64,000 bases of DNA from Actomonas aquatica (GTDB taxonomy: Bacteria; Verrucomicrobiota; Verrucomicrobiia; Opitutales; Opitutaceae): contig NZ_CP139781.1 in NCBI RefSeq assembly GCF_019679435.2, positions 5,514,001 through 5,578,000 on the forward strand, read 5' to 3'. A model generated the notes under the pieces. It was not told where the DNA came from. It was given only the letters and a program-made list of their open reading frames with translations, and did not search any database. A program made the position numbers and the translations under genes. Positions 7,669 through 16,265 of this stretch are shown one piece after another. The number at the start of each line of letters is the position of its first letter. Position 1 is the stretch's first letter.

Positions 7669-9213
7669 ATGAAAAAGGTCTTCAGCACGGCGGATCAGGC
7701 TCTGGCCGAGGCGATTGCCCGGCTCAACGGCACCAACCCCTTCCTGCCGGCGCGGGTGGACTGCGAGCGGGCGGCGCTTGGGGCGGAGTTTGTGGAGGCG
7801 GGGTGCGACTGGAACACGCGGCCGCCGTCCATCGAGATGCATCCCAATCACCGGCGTTTGGTGGAGCGTTGTGAAGCCGCGATCGCGCGGGCGCGGGCGG
7901 CGTGGCCGGAACGCGGCAAGGTGCCGACGGAGACAGTGCAGCTCTACGTCGAGTTGGTGGGGTTCTGGCTTTACCAGACCTACTCACTGCGCTTCGACGA
8001 CGTGATCCGGCGGGCGCAGGCGGGGGAGCGAGATGCGCTGCGGCCGGGATTTTACCGGGTGTTTTGTGACGACGTCGCCCGCTACATGGAGGTGCCCGGG
8101 ATCGCCGGGCGGCCGGGCTCGGAGGCGACGCACTTGTTTGCCTGCGCGTTTCAGATCCGCCGCGCCTTCCACCACGTGTTTCATTCGCTGGTCGGCGGTT
8201 CCAAACCCATGGCGCGGCTGCGCGCGGAGATTTGGCAATCGATCTTCACCCACGACCTCGGTCGCTACCGGCGTGTGCTCTTCGATCGGATGGGCGACTT
8301 CGCCACGCTCATCACCGGGCCGTCCGGCACCGGTAAGGAACTGGTGGCGCGGGCGATCTCGTTTTCGCGTTATGTGCCCTACGATCCGCGCGGCGGCGGA
8401 TTCTCGGACAGTTTTGCGGAAGGCTTCTTTCCGCTGAATCTTTCCGCGCTGTCGCCGACGCTAATCGAGTCGGAGTTGTTTGGGCATCGGCGTGGCGCGT
8501 TCACCGGTGCGGTGGCTGATCGGGCAGGGTGGATGGAGCAATGTCCGGCAACCGGCAGCGTGTTTCTGGACGAAATTGGTGACGTGGACGCGGGCATTCA
8601 GGTGAAGCTGTTGCGGGTGCTGCAGTCGCGCACCTTTCAGCGGCTGGGCGACACCGATACGCGGCATTTTCGGGGCAAGGTCATCGCCGCAACCAACCGC
8701 GATTTGGCGACGGCGATGCGACAGGGGGCGTTCCGCGAGGACTTTTATTATCGGCTGTGTTCGGACCTGATCGAGACGCCGAGTCTGCGGGCGCAGCTGG
8801 ATGATCGGCCGGAGGATTTGGCGGTGATGGTGGACTCCATCGCCCAGCGCTGGGTGGACGACGCCGAGGCCCCGGCGTTCGCGCGGGAGGCGCGCCGGTG
8901 GATCGAGCAAAACCTGGGTCCGCACTACCCGTGGCCGGGCAACTTCCGCGAGTTGGAGCAGTGCGTGCGCAACGTGCTCATCCGTGGCGAATACCGTCCG
9001 ACCGCCGCAGTGGCCGGCGCGGCGGCCGAGGCGGATTGGCTGACGCAGGCGGCGGCGGGAGAGATGACCGCGGAAGCGCTGCTCACCGCCTACACCCAGC
9101 AGATTTTTGGGCAATGCGGCACCCTGGACGCGGCGGCGCTGAAGCTCGGCGTCGACCGCCGCACCGTGCGGGCGCGCCTGCCGGCAAAGCCGCTGAAACG
9201 CGGGCGGAGGTAA
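7669..9213 (+). CDS. sigma-54-dependent transcriptional activator with novel N-terminal domain
   Basis: A 514-residue bacterial enhancer-binding protein. The central AAA+ domain (about residues 190-430) has Walker A GPSGTGKE (217-224), the sigma-54 contact loop GAFTGA (276-281) and Walker B VFLDEIG. The C-terminal segment (about 465-510) contains a Fis-like helix-turn-helix (LDAAALKLGVDRRTVRARL). The N-terminal 190 residues are helical, lack PAS, GAF or receiver signatures (no conserved phospho-Asp pattern), and I do not recognise them, so the input signal is unknown. It is divergent from the VIT/VWA/rhombosortase unit, which carries a matching -24/-12 promoter; control of that unit is the natural inference. 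The region between has two palindromes that may be its operators. Confidence 0.88.
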   Translation: MKKVFSTADQALAEAIARLNGTNPFLPARVDCERAALGAEFVEAGCDWNTRPPSIEMHPNHRRLVERCEAAIARARAAWPERGKVPTETVQLYVELVGFWLYQTYSLRFDDVIRRAQAGERDALRPGFYRVFCDDVARYMEVPGIAGRPGSEATHLFACAFQIRRAFHHVFHSLVGGSKPMARLRAEIWQSIFTHDLGRYRRVLFDRMGDFATLITGPSGTGKELVARAISFSRYVPYDPRGGGFSDSFAEGFFPLNLSALSPTLIESELFGHRRGAFTGAVADRAGWMEQCPATGSVFLDEIGDVDAGIQVKLLRVLQSRTFQRLGDTDTRHFRGKVIAATNRDLATAMRQGAFREDFYYRLCSDLIETPSLRAQLDDRPEDLAVMVDSIAQRWVDDAEAPAFAREARRWIEQNLGPHYPWPGNFRELEQCVRNVLIRGEYRPTAAVAGAAAEADWLTQAAAGEMTAEALLTAYTQQIFGQCGTLDAAALKLGVDRRTVRARLPAKPLKRGRR

Positions 9214-9227
9214 GCGCGGTTTTTTTT

Positions 9228-9336
9228 AACCACGGATGGACACGGATGGGCTCCACTACCGTTTCGCCAAGGCAGCCTGAGTTACGGACTCCAAAGCGGA
9301 GCCGGTAGGCGGAGCCATCCGTGTCCATCCGTGGTT
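9228..9336. repeat. long imperfect palindrome with CCACGGATGGACACGGATGG arms
   Basis: Left arm AACCACGGATGGACACGGAT (from 9228, continuing GGGCTCC) and its complement ending at 9336 are nearly perfect 26-nt arms around a 57-nt centre. The centre carries CTACCG and CGGTAG. A T-run precedes the left arm right after the activator stop. A second copy with the same layout is at 12982-13103. The rest of the 290-bp gap before the dehydrogenase gene (9337-9503) shows nothing recognisable. Confidence 0.85.
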
Positions 9337-9503
9337 CAAGCCCTTCGTTGGAGTGGAAAGGGCTGCGGAAAATGACAACCGACATGCGGAATAGTGCGTG
9401 ACGAGTTGGGGGTGGGCTGCGCTATGGTTTCGGCCCGTTTTCGCCGCGAGCTTGGGCTCGTGGCAGACGATGTCCGTTGGACCCGTAACCCTACGTTTTC
9501 TCC

Positions 9504-10490
<987 letters not shown>

Positions 10491-10498
10491 GGGTTGGC

Positions 10499-10574
10499 CC
10501 ACGGATCACACGGACGACACGGAACCACTCCGCCGCGGGTTTTTAACCACGAAACACACGAAATACACGAAAGC
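10499..10574. repeat. degenerate ACACGGA / ACACGAAA repeat
   Basis: The gap after the dehydrogenase contains tandem short units: CCACGGATCACACGGACGAC then, after a T-run, ACCACGAAACACACGAAAT and ACACGAAAG. These are diverged relatives of the CCACGGATGG arms at 9228 and 12982. Confidence 0.65.
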
Positions 10575-10632
10575 CTCCGCCACTTCGTTTTGCGCTGATG
10601 GCTGAGAGCTGAACGCCGATCACTTATCCCTT

Positions 10633-11730
10633 ATGTCTGAGACTTTTTACGTTGTTGCTGAAGCCGACCATAATGCCCTCGTTGAGGCGGCTTACCGTCA
10701 TCGCGGGTTTAATGCCGAGGAGGCTGCGGCTGGCGCCAAGCTGTGCGCCGAGGCTTCGCGCCATGGCATTCGCACCCACAACGCGCTGAAGGCGCTGCAC
10801 CTCGATCACCTCTTCGGCACCGGCTCCAAGGGCTGCGTGGCCAACGTCGAGATCGAGGAGAAGCCCACCCGCTTTGCCGCCGCCAAGGTCTGGAACGCCA
10901 ACCGCAAGCTCGGTCAGGCCACCGCTTACGCCGCGCTCGAAGAGGCCATCCGCCTCGCCGACGAATATGGCGTCGGCATGGTCTCGGTCGACAACGCCTT
11001 CCACTACCTGTGGGGCGGCGGTTATGTGATGGAAGCCGCCAAGCGCGGTTACGTCGCTTACACCAACTGCACCGCGGCGCTGGCCGAGGTCGTGCCCTTT
11101 GGCGGCAAGTATCCGACGCTCGGCACCAACCCGCACTCCTGGGGCCTGCCGACGACCGACGCGCTCGGTTACCCGATCGTGATCGACTGGGCGACCTCCG
11201 TCGTCGCGATGGGTCGCGTGCAACAGCTCGCCCGCGAGGGCAAATCGCTGCCGCCCAACGCGGCCGTCGACGAGAACGGTGAGATCACCACCGATCCCGC
11301 CAAGGTGAAGGCCCTCGTGCCCTTCGGTGCCCACAAGGGTTACGGCCTGTCGCTCATCAACGAATTGATCGGCGGTTTCATCGGCGGTTCGCTGCCGACC
11401 AACCGCAACCGTTGGGAGCAGGTCGGCGAAGGCGAGAAGGGCACCTGCTGCTTCTTCTTCCAAGTTTGGCACCCCGATGCCATGGCCGGCGACTTTGCCC
11501 TCGGCCGCACCCAGTCCGAAAACGTGAAGGCCGTTCTCGACGACCTGCTCGGTCACGGCAACGAGAACTGCATCCTGCCGGGGCAGTTTGAGGCGCAGGC
11601 CGCGCAGCGCAGCGCCGAAGCCGGTGGTCTGCTCTTCAGCGCCGCCGAAGTGAAGGCCTTCAACGAACTCGCCACCGAAATCGGAGCGTCCGCCTGGTCG
11701 CTCGATTCCCTCAAGCAGGTGGAGGTGTAA
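10633..11730 (+). CDS. Ldh2/MdhB-type NAD(P)-dependent oxidoreductase
   Basis: A 365-residue member of the malate/L-lactate/sulfolactate/ureidoglycolate dehydrogenase (Ldh_2) family, which is unrelated to classical Rossmann dehydrogenases. Supporting segments are the N-terminal ASRHGIRTHN, HYLWGGGYVMEAAKRGYVAYTN, the GTNPHSWGLP motif, and PFGAHKGYGLSLINELIGG near residue 230-250, all typical of the family. Some members reduce 2,3-diketo-L-gulonate or other sugar-derived 2-oxoacids. With KDG kinase and KDPG aldolase downstream it probably oxidises or reduces an intermediate of uronate or deoxy-sugar catabolism, but the substrate cannot be assigned. The ATG at 10633 follows a repeat-filled gap; no clear Shine-Dalgarno is visible. 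Confidence 0.85.
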   Translation: MSETFYVVAEADHNALVEAAYRHRGFNAEEAAAGAKLCAEASRHGIRTHNALKALHLDHLFGTGSKGCVANVEIEEKPTRFAAAKVWNANRKLGQATAYAALEEAIRLADEYGVGMVSVDNAFHYLWGGGYVMEAAKRGYVAYTNCTAALAEVVPFGGKYPTLGTNPHSWGLPTTDALGYPIVIDWATSVVAMGRVQQLAREGKSLPPNAAVDENGEITTDPAKVKALVPFGAHKGYGLSLINELIGGFIGGSLPTNRNRWEQVGEGEKGTCCFFFQVWHPDAMAGDFALGRTQSENVKAVLDDLLGHGNENCILPGQFEAQAAQRSAEAGGLLFSAAEVKAFNELATEIGASAWSLDSLKQVEV

Positions 11731-11742
11731 CCTCCGCCCGCC

Positions 11743-11845
11743 GCTCTCAGCTTGCAGCGATCAGCTGTCAGCTTCCGAACCCTCTGTAACTGAAATTTTC
11801 CAACTCACTACCAGCTACTGGCTGATCGCTGATAGCTGACCGCTC
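11743..11845. repeat. GCTGATCGCTGATAGCTGA-type intergenic repeat
   Basis: Short units built on AGCGATCAGCTGTCAGCT (11756-11773) and, inverted and partly direct, GCTGATCGCTGATAGCTGAC (11821-11840). A third related stretch (GCTGATGGCTGAGAGCTGA) is in the previous gap near 10595-10613. This repeat type fills most of the space between the Ldh2-type gene and the kinase gene. Confidence 0.6.
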
Positions 11846-11859
11846 CGTCCCCCTCTGTT

Positions 11860-12957
11860 ATGTCGCTCCAACTCCGTCCCGCCTCTGAATGCCAATTTGA
11901 TCAAGTCTCGCTCGGCGAGGTGATGCTTCGCCTCGATCCGGGTGAGGGCCGTATCCGCACCGCCCGTTCCTTCAAAGCCTGGGAGGGTGGTGGCGAATAC
12001 AACACGTCCCGCGGTCTGCGGAAGTGCTTCGGTTACAAGACCGCCGTGGTCACCGCCTTCGTCGACAACGAGGTCGGTCACCTCGTTGAAGACTTCATCA
12101 TGCAGGGTGGCGTCGCGACCGACTTCATCCAATGGCGCGCCGATGACGGCATCGGCCGCAGCGTGCGCAACGGGCTCAACTTCACCGAGCGTGGCTTCGG
12201 CATCCGCGGCGCGGTGGGCGTGCCCGATCGCGGCAATACCGCCGCTTCGCAACTCAAGGCCGGCGACATCGATTGGGAGCACATTTTTGGTGAACTCGGC
12301 GCGCGCTGGTTCCACACCGGTGGCATTTACGCCGCGCTCTCCGAGACGACGCCCGAAGTGGTGCTCGAGGCCGTGCAGGTCGCCCAGAAATACGGCACGA
12401 TCGTGTCCTACGATCTCAACTACCGCCCGTCCCTCTGGAAGAGCATCGGCGGCCAGGCCAAAGCCCAGGAGGTTAACAAGGAGATCGCCAAGTATGTCGA
12501 CGTGATGATTGGCAACGAAGAGGACTTCACCGCCTCGCTCGGCTTCGAGGTGGAGGGCGTCGATGAGAACATCAGCGAGATCGAAACCGACGCCTTCAAG
12601 CGCATGATCGAGACCGCGGTGAAGGCGTATCCAAATTTCAAAGCCGCCGCTACCACGCTGCGCCGCGTGATCACCGCGACCAAGAACGACTGGAGCGCGA
12701 TCCTGTGGCACGACGGTGAGTTCTACGAGAGCCGCAAGTATCCTGAGCTCGAGATCATGGACCGCGTCGGCGGTGGTGACTCCTTCGCGTCGGGCGTGCA
12801 GTTCGGCTTCATGGAGTTCAATGATCCGCTGAAGGCGGTCGAGTATGGCGCCGCCCACGGCGCGCTCGCCTCGACCACTCCGGGCGACACATCGATGGCC
12901 ACCCGCAAGGAAGTCGAAAAACAAATCTCCGGCGGTGGCGCCCGCGTCGTTCGCTGA
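11860..12957 (+). CDS. kdgK: 2-keto-3-deoxygluconate kinase (PfkB family)
   Basis: A 365-residue ribokinase-family sugar kinase, probably phosphorylating 2-keto-3-deoxygluconate to KDPG. Seen: N-terminal LGEVMLRLDPGEGRI, the sugar-binding WEGGGEYNTSRGL region, SYDLNYRPSLW in the middle, and the PfkB C-terminal motif RVGGGDSFASG with the catalytic Asp. The LDP and DLNYRP features are typical of KDG kinases in this clan. The KDPG aldolase gene lies 157 bp downstream on the same strand, which gives the last two steps to pyruvate and glyceraldehyde-3-phosphate. It is longer than average (about 310-340) because of an insertion around residues 215-270. Specificity is inferred from context and motif style. 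Confidence 0.85.
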   Translation: MSLQLRPASECQFDQVSLGEVMLRLDPGEGRIRTARSFKAWEGGGEYNTSRGLRKCFGYKTAVVTAFVDNEVGHLVEDFIMQGGVATDFIQWRADDGIGRSVRNGLNFTERGFGIRGAVGVPDRGNTAASQLKAGDIDWEHIFGELGARWFHTGGIYAALSETTPEVVLEAVQVAQKYGTIVSYDLNYRPSLWKSIGGQAKAQEVNKEIAKYVDVMIGNEEDFTASLGFEVEGVDENISEIETDAFKRMIETAVKAYPNFKAAATTLRRVITATKNDWSAILWHDGEFYESRKYPELEIMDRVGGGDSFASGVQFGFMEFNDPLKAVEYGAAHGALASTTPGDTSMATRKEVEKQISGGGARVVR

Positions 12958-12981
12958 GGACGACCTGTCCAACGCAGTTTT

Positions 12982-13103
12982 TTAACCACGGATGGACACG
13001 GATGGGCTTCACTACCGTTCCGCCTCAATCCCGATCAGGTGAAGAGGAAATCTGACAGTGCGTAGCCGTTAGGCGAAGCTATCCGTGTCCATCCGTGGTT
13101 TAA
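12982..13103. repeat. second copy of the CCACGGATGG palindrome
   Basis: Left arm TTAACCACGGATGGACACGG (from 12982) and its inverted right arm ending at 13103 flank a centre that again holds CACTACCGTT and a TAGCCGTTAGGCG segment. It has the same polarity and spacing as the copy at 9228-9336. Its right arm reads as codons in the frame of the next gene, which is why the aldolase start is placed after it. Confidence 0.85.
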
Positions 13104-13114
13104 CCCCTTTCATT

Positions 13115-13765
13115 ATGTTCGCTGAAGAGACTCGCACTCGTTTGTCCGCTGCCGGGGTTGTCCCGGTGGTGGTGATCAATGATCCGACCAAGGCTGTGCC
13201 CTTGGCCAAGGCCCTGCTCGCCGGTGGGGTGGGCGTGATTGAACTCACGCTGCGCACCGCGGCCGGGCTCGAAGCCATCAAGGCCATCGCGTCCGAGGTG
13301 CCAGACATGTTGGTCGGTGCCGGCACGGTCCTGTCGACCGAGCAGGTGCGCGAGGTGAAAGCCGCGGGCGCCGCGTTTGCGGTCGCGCCGGGCACGTCAC
13401 GCACGACGCTCGCCGCGGCGGCCGAAGTCGGCCTGCCGTTTGCGCCCGGCGTGATGACGCCGTCGGACATCGAAACGGCCCTCTCCATGGGCTGCCGCAT
13501 GCTCAAGTTTTTCCCGGCCGAGAGCGCCGGTGGGGTGAAGCACCTCGCCGCGATGTCGGCGCCCTATGCGCACCTCGGTGTGAAGTTCATGCCGACGGGC
13601 GGCATCAAGGAAGCCCAGCTCGGCGATTACCTCGCGGTCAAAACGGTCGCGGCGGTGGGCGGCTCCTGGCTGGCGACGGCCAAGCAGATCGACGCCGGTG
13701 ACTGGGACGCCATCACGGCGCAGTCGGCGGCGGCCATGGCGATCGTGAACGCCGCGCGCGGTTGA
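13115..13765 (+). CDS. eda: KDPG / KHG aldolase
   Basis: A 216-residue class I aldolase that splits 2-keto-3-deoxy-6-phosphogluconate into pyruvate and glyceraldehyde-3-phosphate. Seen: VVINDPTKAVPLAKALLAGG, the catalytic-Glu strand VIELTLRT, GAGTVLSTEQV, and the Schiff-base lysine in MLKFFPAESAGG, then PTGGI. The length matches the family. ATG at 13115 is chosen; the open frame continues ten codons further upstream, but that part is encoded by the arm of the palindromic repeat. It is the last gene of the KDG branch, and a strong terminator follows at 13816. Confidence 0.93.
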   Translation: MFAEETRTRLSAAGVVPVVVINDPTKAVPLAKALLAGGVGVIELTLRTAAGLEAIKAIASEVPDMLVGAGTVLSTEQVREVKAAGAAFAVAPGTSRTTLAAAAEVGLPFAPGVMTPSDIETALSMGCRMLKFFPAESAGGVKHLAAMSAPYAHLGVKFMPTGGIKEAQLGDYLAVKTVAAVGGSWLATAKQIDAGDWDAITAQSAAAMAIVNAARG

Positions 13766-13815
13766 GGCGCGCAGTGTAGCGCAGCGTAAACACCCTTTTG
13801 GTTTCAGGTATGCAG

Positions 13816-13851
13816 CGGACCGGTGAGCTTCGGCTCCCGGTCCGTTTTTTT
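13816..13851 (+). terminator. rho-independent terminator after KDPG aldolase
   Basis: Stem CGGACCGG / CCGGTCCG with an inner GAGC-ttcg-GCTC hairpin, followed by seven T. It lies 50 bp after the aldolase stop and ends the uronate cluster. Confidence 0.85.
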
Positions 13852-13891
13852 GTGGAGGGCAGGGGGGGGCGTAAGGGAACCGTGGATACGC

Positions 13892-13963
13892 TGTCGGGCG
13901 TAAAGCCCGACCCACAAACAGAGGGGGCGTTGAAGGTGGACGCGGACGTCCTCGGCCGCGTGG
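13892..13963. repeat. two short intergenic repeats
   Basis: GTCGGGCGTAAAGCCCGACC (13892-13912, followed by CACA) is a hairpin repeated at 28938. AAGGTGGACGCGGACGTCC (from 13933) is the reverse of the repeat GGTCGGCGTCCACCTTGG found at 20455 and 28987. Together with the BIME-like pair that follows, they fill the 390-bp gap 13766-14156, in which no gene is visible. Confidence 0.65.
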
Positions 13964-13980
13964 CGTTGGCTGGCTCGGTG

Positions 13981-14128
13981 GCCGAGAGGCAGCGTTAGCG
14001 CGAGCAAGCTCGCGGCCTACGGGTTGGGTCCGAGCACGGCACTGTAGGCCGCGAGTTTACTCGCGCTGCGTTGGATTTGCCGATTGGGCGGGGCCGAGAG
14101 GCAGGGGTAGCGTGAGCGAACTCGCGGG
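13981..14128. repeat. BIME-like inverted pair plus extra copy
   Basis: Forward unit GTTAGCGCGAGCAAGCTCGC (followed by GGCCTACG, from 13994) and inverted unit TAGGCCGCGAGTTTACTCGC (from 14044) face each other about 25 bp apart. A further forward unit, GTAGCGTGAGCGAACTCGCG, is at about 14107. The forward units are preceded by GAGAGGCAG. The same pair architecture recurs at 20513-20600 and 61446-61534. Confidence 0.8.
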
Positions 14129-14156
14129 GACGGACGGCTGGGCCGAAGCTCTCCGA

Positions 14157-15392
14157 TCAACGGAAATAGTCGGCCAGGTGGACAATGACGGTGCCGGCGA
14201 CGGGTTGGCCTTCGGCGAGGGCGGGCAGGTAGGTGAGTTGGCCGAAAATCTCGCGCATGGACTCGGGCAGGATCTGGCCGTCGAGCGCGTGAATGGCGGT
14301 GGGTTCACCGCGTTCGTTGACCTCGACCTTCGCGGCGAAGTTGACCGAAGCAGCGTCGTTCGCGGCCCGCAGCGCGGCGGGCGCGAGCGACCAGGCGGCG
14401 CTCGGGGGCAGCGTGGCGTCGCGGTGCTGGGCGAGGTAGTCGAGCATCACATACTGCCGGGCTTCGGCGGCGGTGAGCGGCATGAGGCGCTCGGACTGGG
14501 TGGTGGCGAGCTCTTCGCCGTGGTTGAAGAGATGGATCTCGGCGTCGACGAATTCGAAGCCGGGCGGCAGACCGTCGAGTGTCAGCAGGATGGAGCGTTC
14601 GGAACGGTCAAGCGCGCCCAGATCACGTTGAAAACTGAAGTCCTTGTAGCCCTCATCGGGGGTTCGAACGCGCACGCGGGCGAGGGCGTGGGCGTCGGCG
14701 ATGGGTTCGGGCGAGCGGACGTTGAAGCGCAGGTTGATCGCGTCGAACGGGACGGATTCGTCGCCTTCTTCGAGCGGGTCAAAATTGTCGGTGATGCTGG
14801 GGCTGTCGTTGAAGGCTTGGAGGCTCGACTGGACCTGTTGGTAGTCCGAGATCGCCTTGTTCATGGTGCTCTCGGCCGTGACGCTGGCTCCGGGCAGCGG
14901 CCCTCCATTGCCTTCCTCGACGCGTGAGATCATGTGGGCGGCGTTCATGCCGGCATTGAGCACGCGGGTGGCGTTGGTGGTCTGGTCGTCGTAGTGGCCG
15001 GAGAGGGCCATCTGACGGGACATCCATTGGCCCTTGGGATCGGTCCACGCGGAATACGTCTCCTCGCCGCGGATACGGTCGATCTTGATCACGATGGGGC
15101 TGACCTTGGGCGTCATCTTGAAGCGAAAACTGTGGTCGCGCTCGACGACGACCTCTTCGCCGGTCTCGGTTTCCAGCACGGACTCGGCGCCTTCGAAGCG
15201 GCGCACGGCGAGGAGTTCGCGTTCGTGCGGCAGGAAGGATTCCACGCCAACAAAGAGGTGATGGTCGCGCACGGGAGCGGCGGCGGAGGACACGACCCGC
15301 ACGGGTTTGGCGGCGTGGAGGGGAGCGGGAGCCACCAAGCCGGTCAGCACAGTGAGCGTGGCTCCGATGGCGAGAAGTCGTGGGCGGGGCAT
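14157..15392 (-). CDS. secreted protein with TonB-like C-terminal segment, unknown function
   Basis: About 411 residues with a signal peptide (MPRPRLLAIGATLTVLTGLV..HAA). The middle part has no family I recognise: it is rich in beta strands and carries LFVGVESFLPHERELLAVRR and a repeated VRVRTPDEG / VNERGEP style. The last 75 residues (AAKVEVNERGEPTAIHALDG then LTYLPALAEGQPVAGTVIVHLADY) resemble the fold of TonB C-terminal domains, though without a membrane anchor after signal removal. Two starts are possible (15392 and 15404); the former is nearest the hydrophobic segment. The gene follows the coiled-coil protein and the sigma/TonB fusion on the same strand, so it may belong to that system. 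Function is unknown. Confidence 0.65.
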   Translation of the reverse strand: MPRPRLLAIGATLTVLTGLVAPAPLHAAKPVRVVSSAAAPVRDHHLFVGVESFLPHERELLAVRRFEGAESVLETETGEEVVVERDHSFRFKMTPKVSPIVIKIDRIRGEETYSAWTDPKGQWMSRQMALSGHYDDQTTNATRVLNAGMNAAHMISRVEEGNGGPLPGASVTAESTMNKAISDYQQVQSSLQAFNDSPSITDNFDPLEEGDESVPFDAINLRFNVRSPEPIADAHALARVRVRTPDEGYKDFSFQRDLGALDRSERSILLTLDGLPPGFEFVDAEIHLFNHGEELATTQSERLMPLTAAEARQYVMLDYLAQHRDATLPPSAAWSLAPAALRAANDAASVNFAAKVEVNERGEPTAIHALDGQILPESMREIFGQLTYLPALAEGQPVAGTVIVHLADYFR

Positions 15393-15479
15393 AAGCGGCA
15401 GCATCGCGAACAGGTGTCCGCACGCTAACCGGCAATGCCTGTCGCGCAAGGGCGGGAGCGCAATGCGCTTGCTGACCGA

Positions 15480-16265
15480 TTACAAACCGCCCGGGGACGT
15501 CAGCCGCTCGCTCAGGGAGCGGAGGGTGTTTTCGGTGACCAGGAGACGCCAGTCGCCTGCGCTTTGACGGCGCGCGGTGAGTTTCACGAGACGCACCTCA
15601 GGAGGACCGGCGGGCTGCGGCTCGGCGGCGGGGTTCAGTTGCACAATCAGCAGGTGGTCATTCTCGGCTTGGGGAAACTCGGCCATCAGTTTGGCGGAGC
15701 CCAAGGGGACGGCGCCCGTAGCCAGCAGCGTGGTAAGGGCAGTTGCGTCAGCATGGGAAAGGCGGATGTCGGGCGGGAGTCTCTGCCAAAGCTCTTCAGC
15801 GGCGGCCTGCGCTGCGGGGGTAAACTCCAGGAGCTCGGTCATGCGGGCAACGTCTCCGCCGGCGCCTGCCCACAACGCGGTCTCGACAAGTGCCTGTGGC
15901 GAGGTGGTGCCGGCATCGCGCCACTCCTCCGCGGGGATTGGGGCTTCGGTCAGAGATTTACGAGACTTGGGAGCAGCGAGTGCCGCGTTTTGGAGCTGCA
16001 CCTGCCGTTCTCGCTGGGCCACACGTTGCCGCAGGGTGGCGAGCTCGCGCTGCAAGCGTTCGAAGGCGACGTTTTCGGCGATCGGAGCGGTGCGGGTTGG
16101 CGCGCTCGACGAGGAGGCATCCGGGAGCGTCGTGGGTAGGGGGACGACAGCTTCGGGAGGACGGGACGACAAAGCGGCGGCAGGTCTCCACAAGACAACC
16201 GTGAATCCGGCGGCGAGGGACAGCGGGACTGTCCAAGCGAACAGGCGCAGTTTAGAACCAGTCAT
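15480..16265 (-). CDS. membrane-anchored coiled-coil protein, unknown function
   Basis: About 261 residues. One N-terminal transmembrane segment (residues 7-30, LRLFAWTVPLSLAAGFTVVLW) is followed by a Pro/Ser-rich linker, a coiled coil (about 68-95, ERLQRELATLRQRVAQRERQ) and a soluble C-terminal domain with helical and beta parts. I do not recognise a family. Its ATG at 16265 lies inside the end of the sigma/TonB fusion gene (14-nt overlap, frame shifted), which indicates translational coupling. By position it could be a periplasm-facing partner or anti-sigma-like regulator, but it lacks the usual FecR or RseA sequence features; this is only a suggestion from context. Confidence 0.7.
   Translation of the reverse strand: MTGSKLRLFAWTVPLSLAAGFTVVLWRPAAALSSRPPEAVVPLPTTLPDASSSSAPTRTAPIAENVAFERLQRELATLRQRVAQRERQVQLQNAALAAPKSRKSLTEAPIPAEEWRDAGTTSPQALVETALWAGAGGDVARMTELLEFTPAAQAAAEELWQRLPPDIRLSHADATALTTLLATGAVPLGSAKLMAEFPQAENDHLLIVQLNPAAEPQPAGPPEVRLVKLTARRQSAGDWRLLVTENTLRSLSERLTSPGGL

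Noticed and set aside
13085-13114. Upstream start of the KDPG aldolase
   Set aside because: These codons are made by the right arm of the CCACGGATGG repeat; the family start matches the ATG at 13115.
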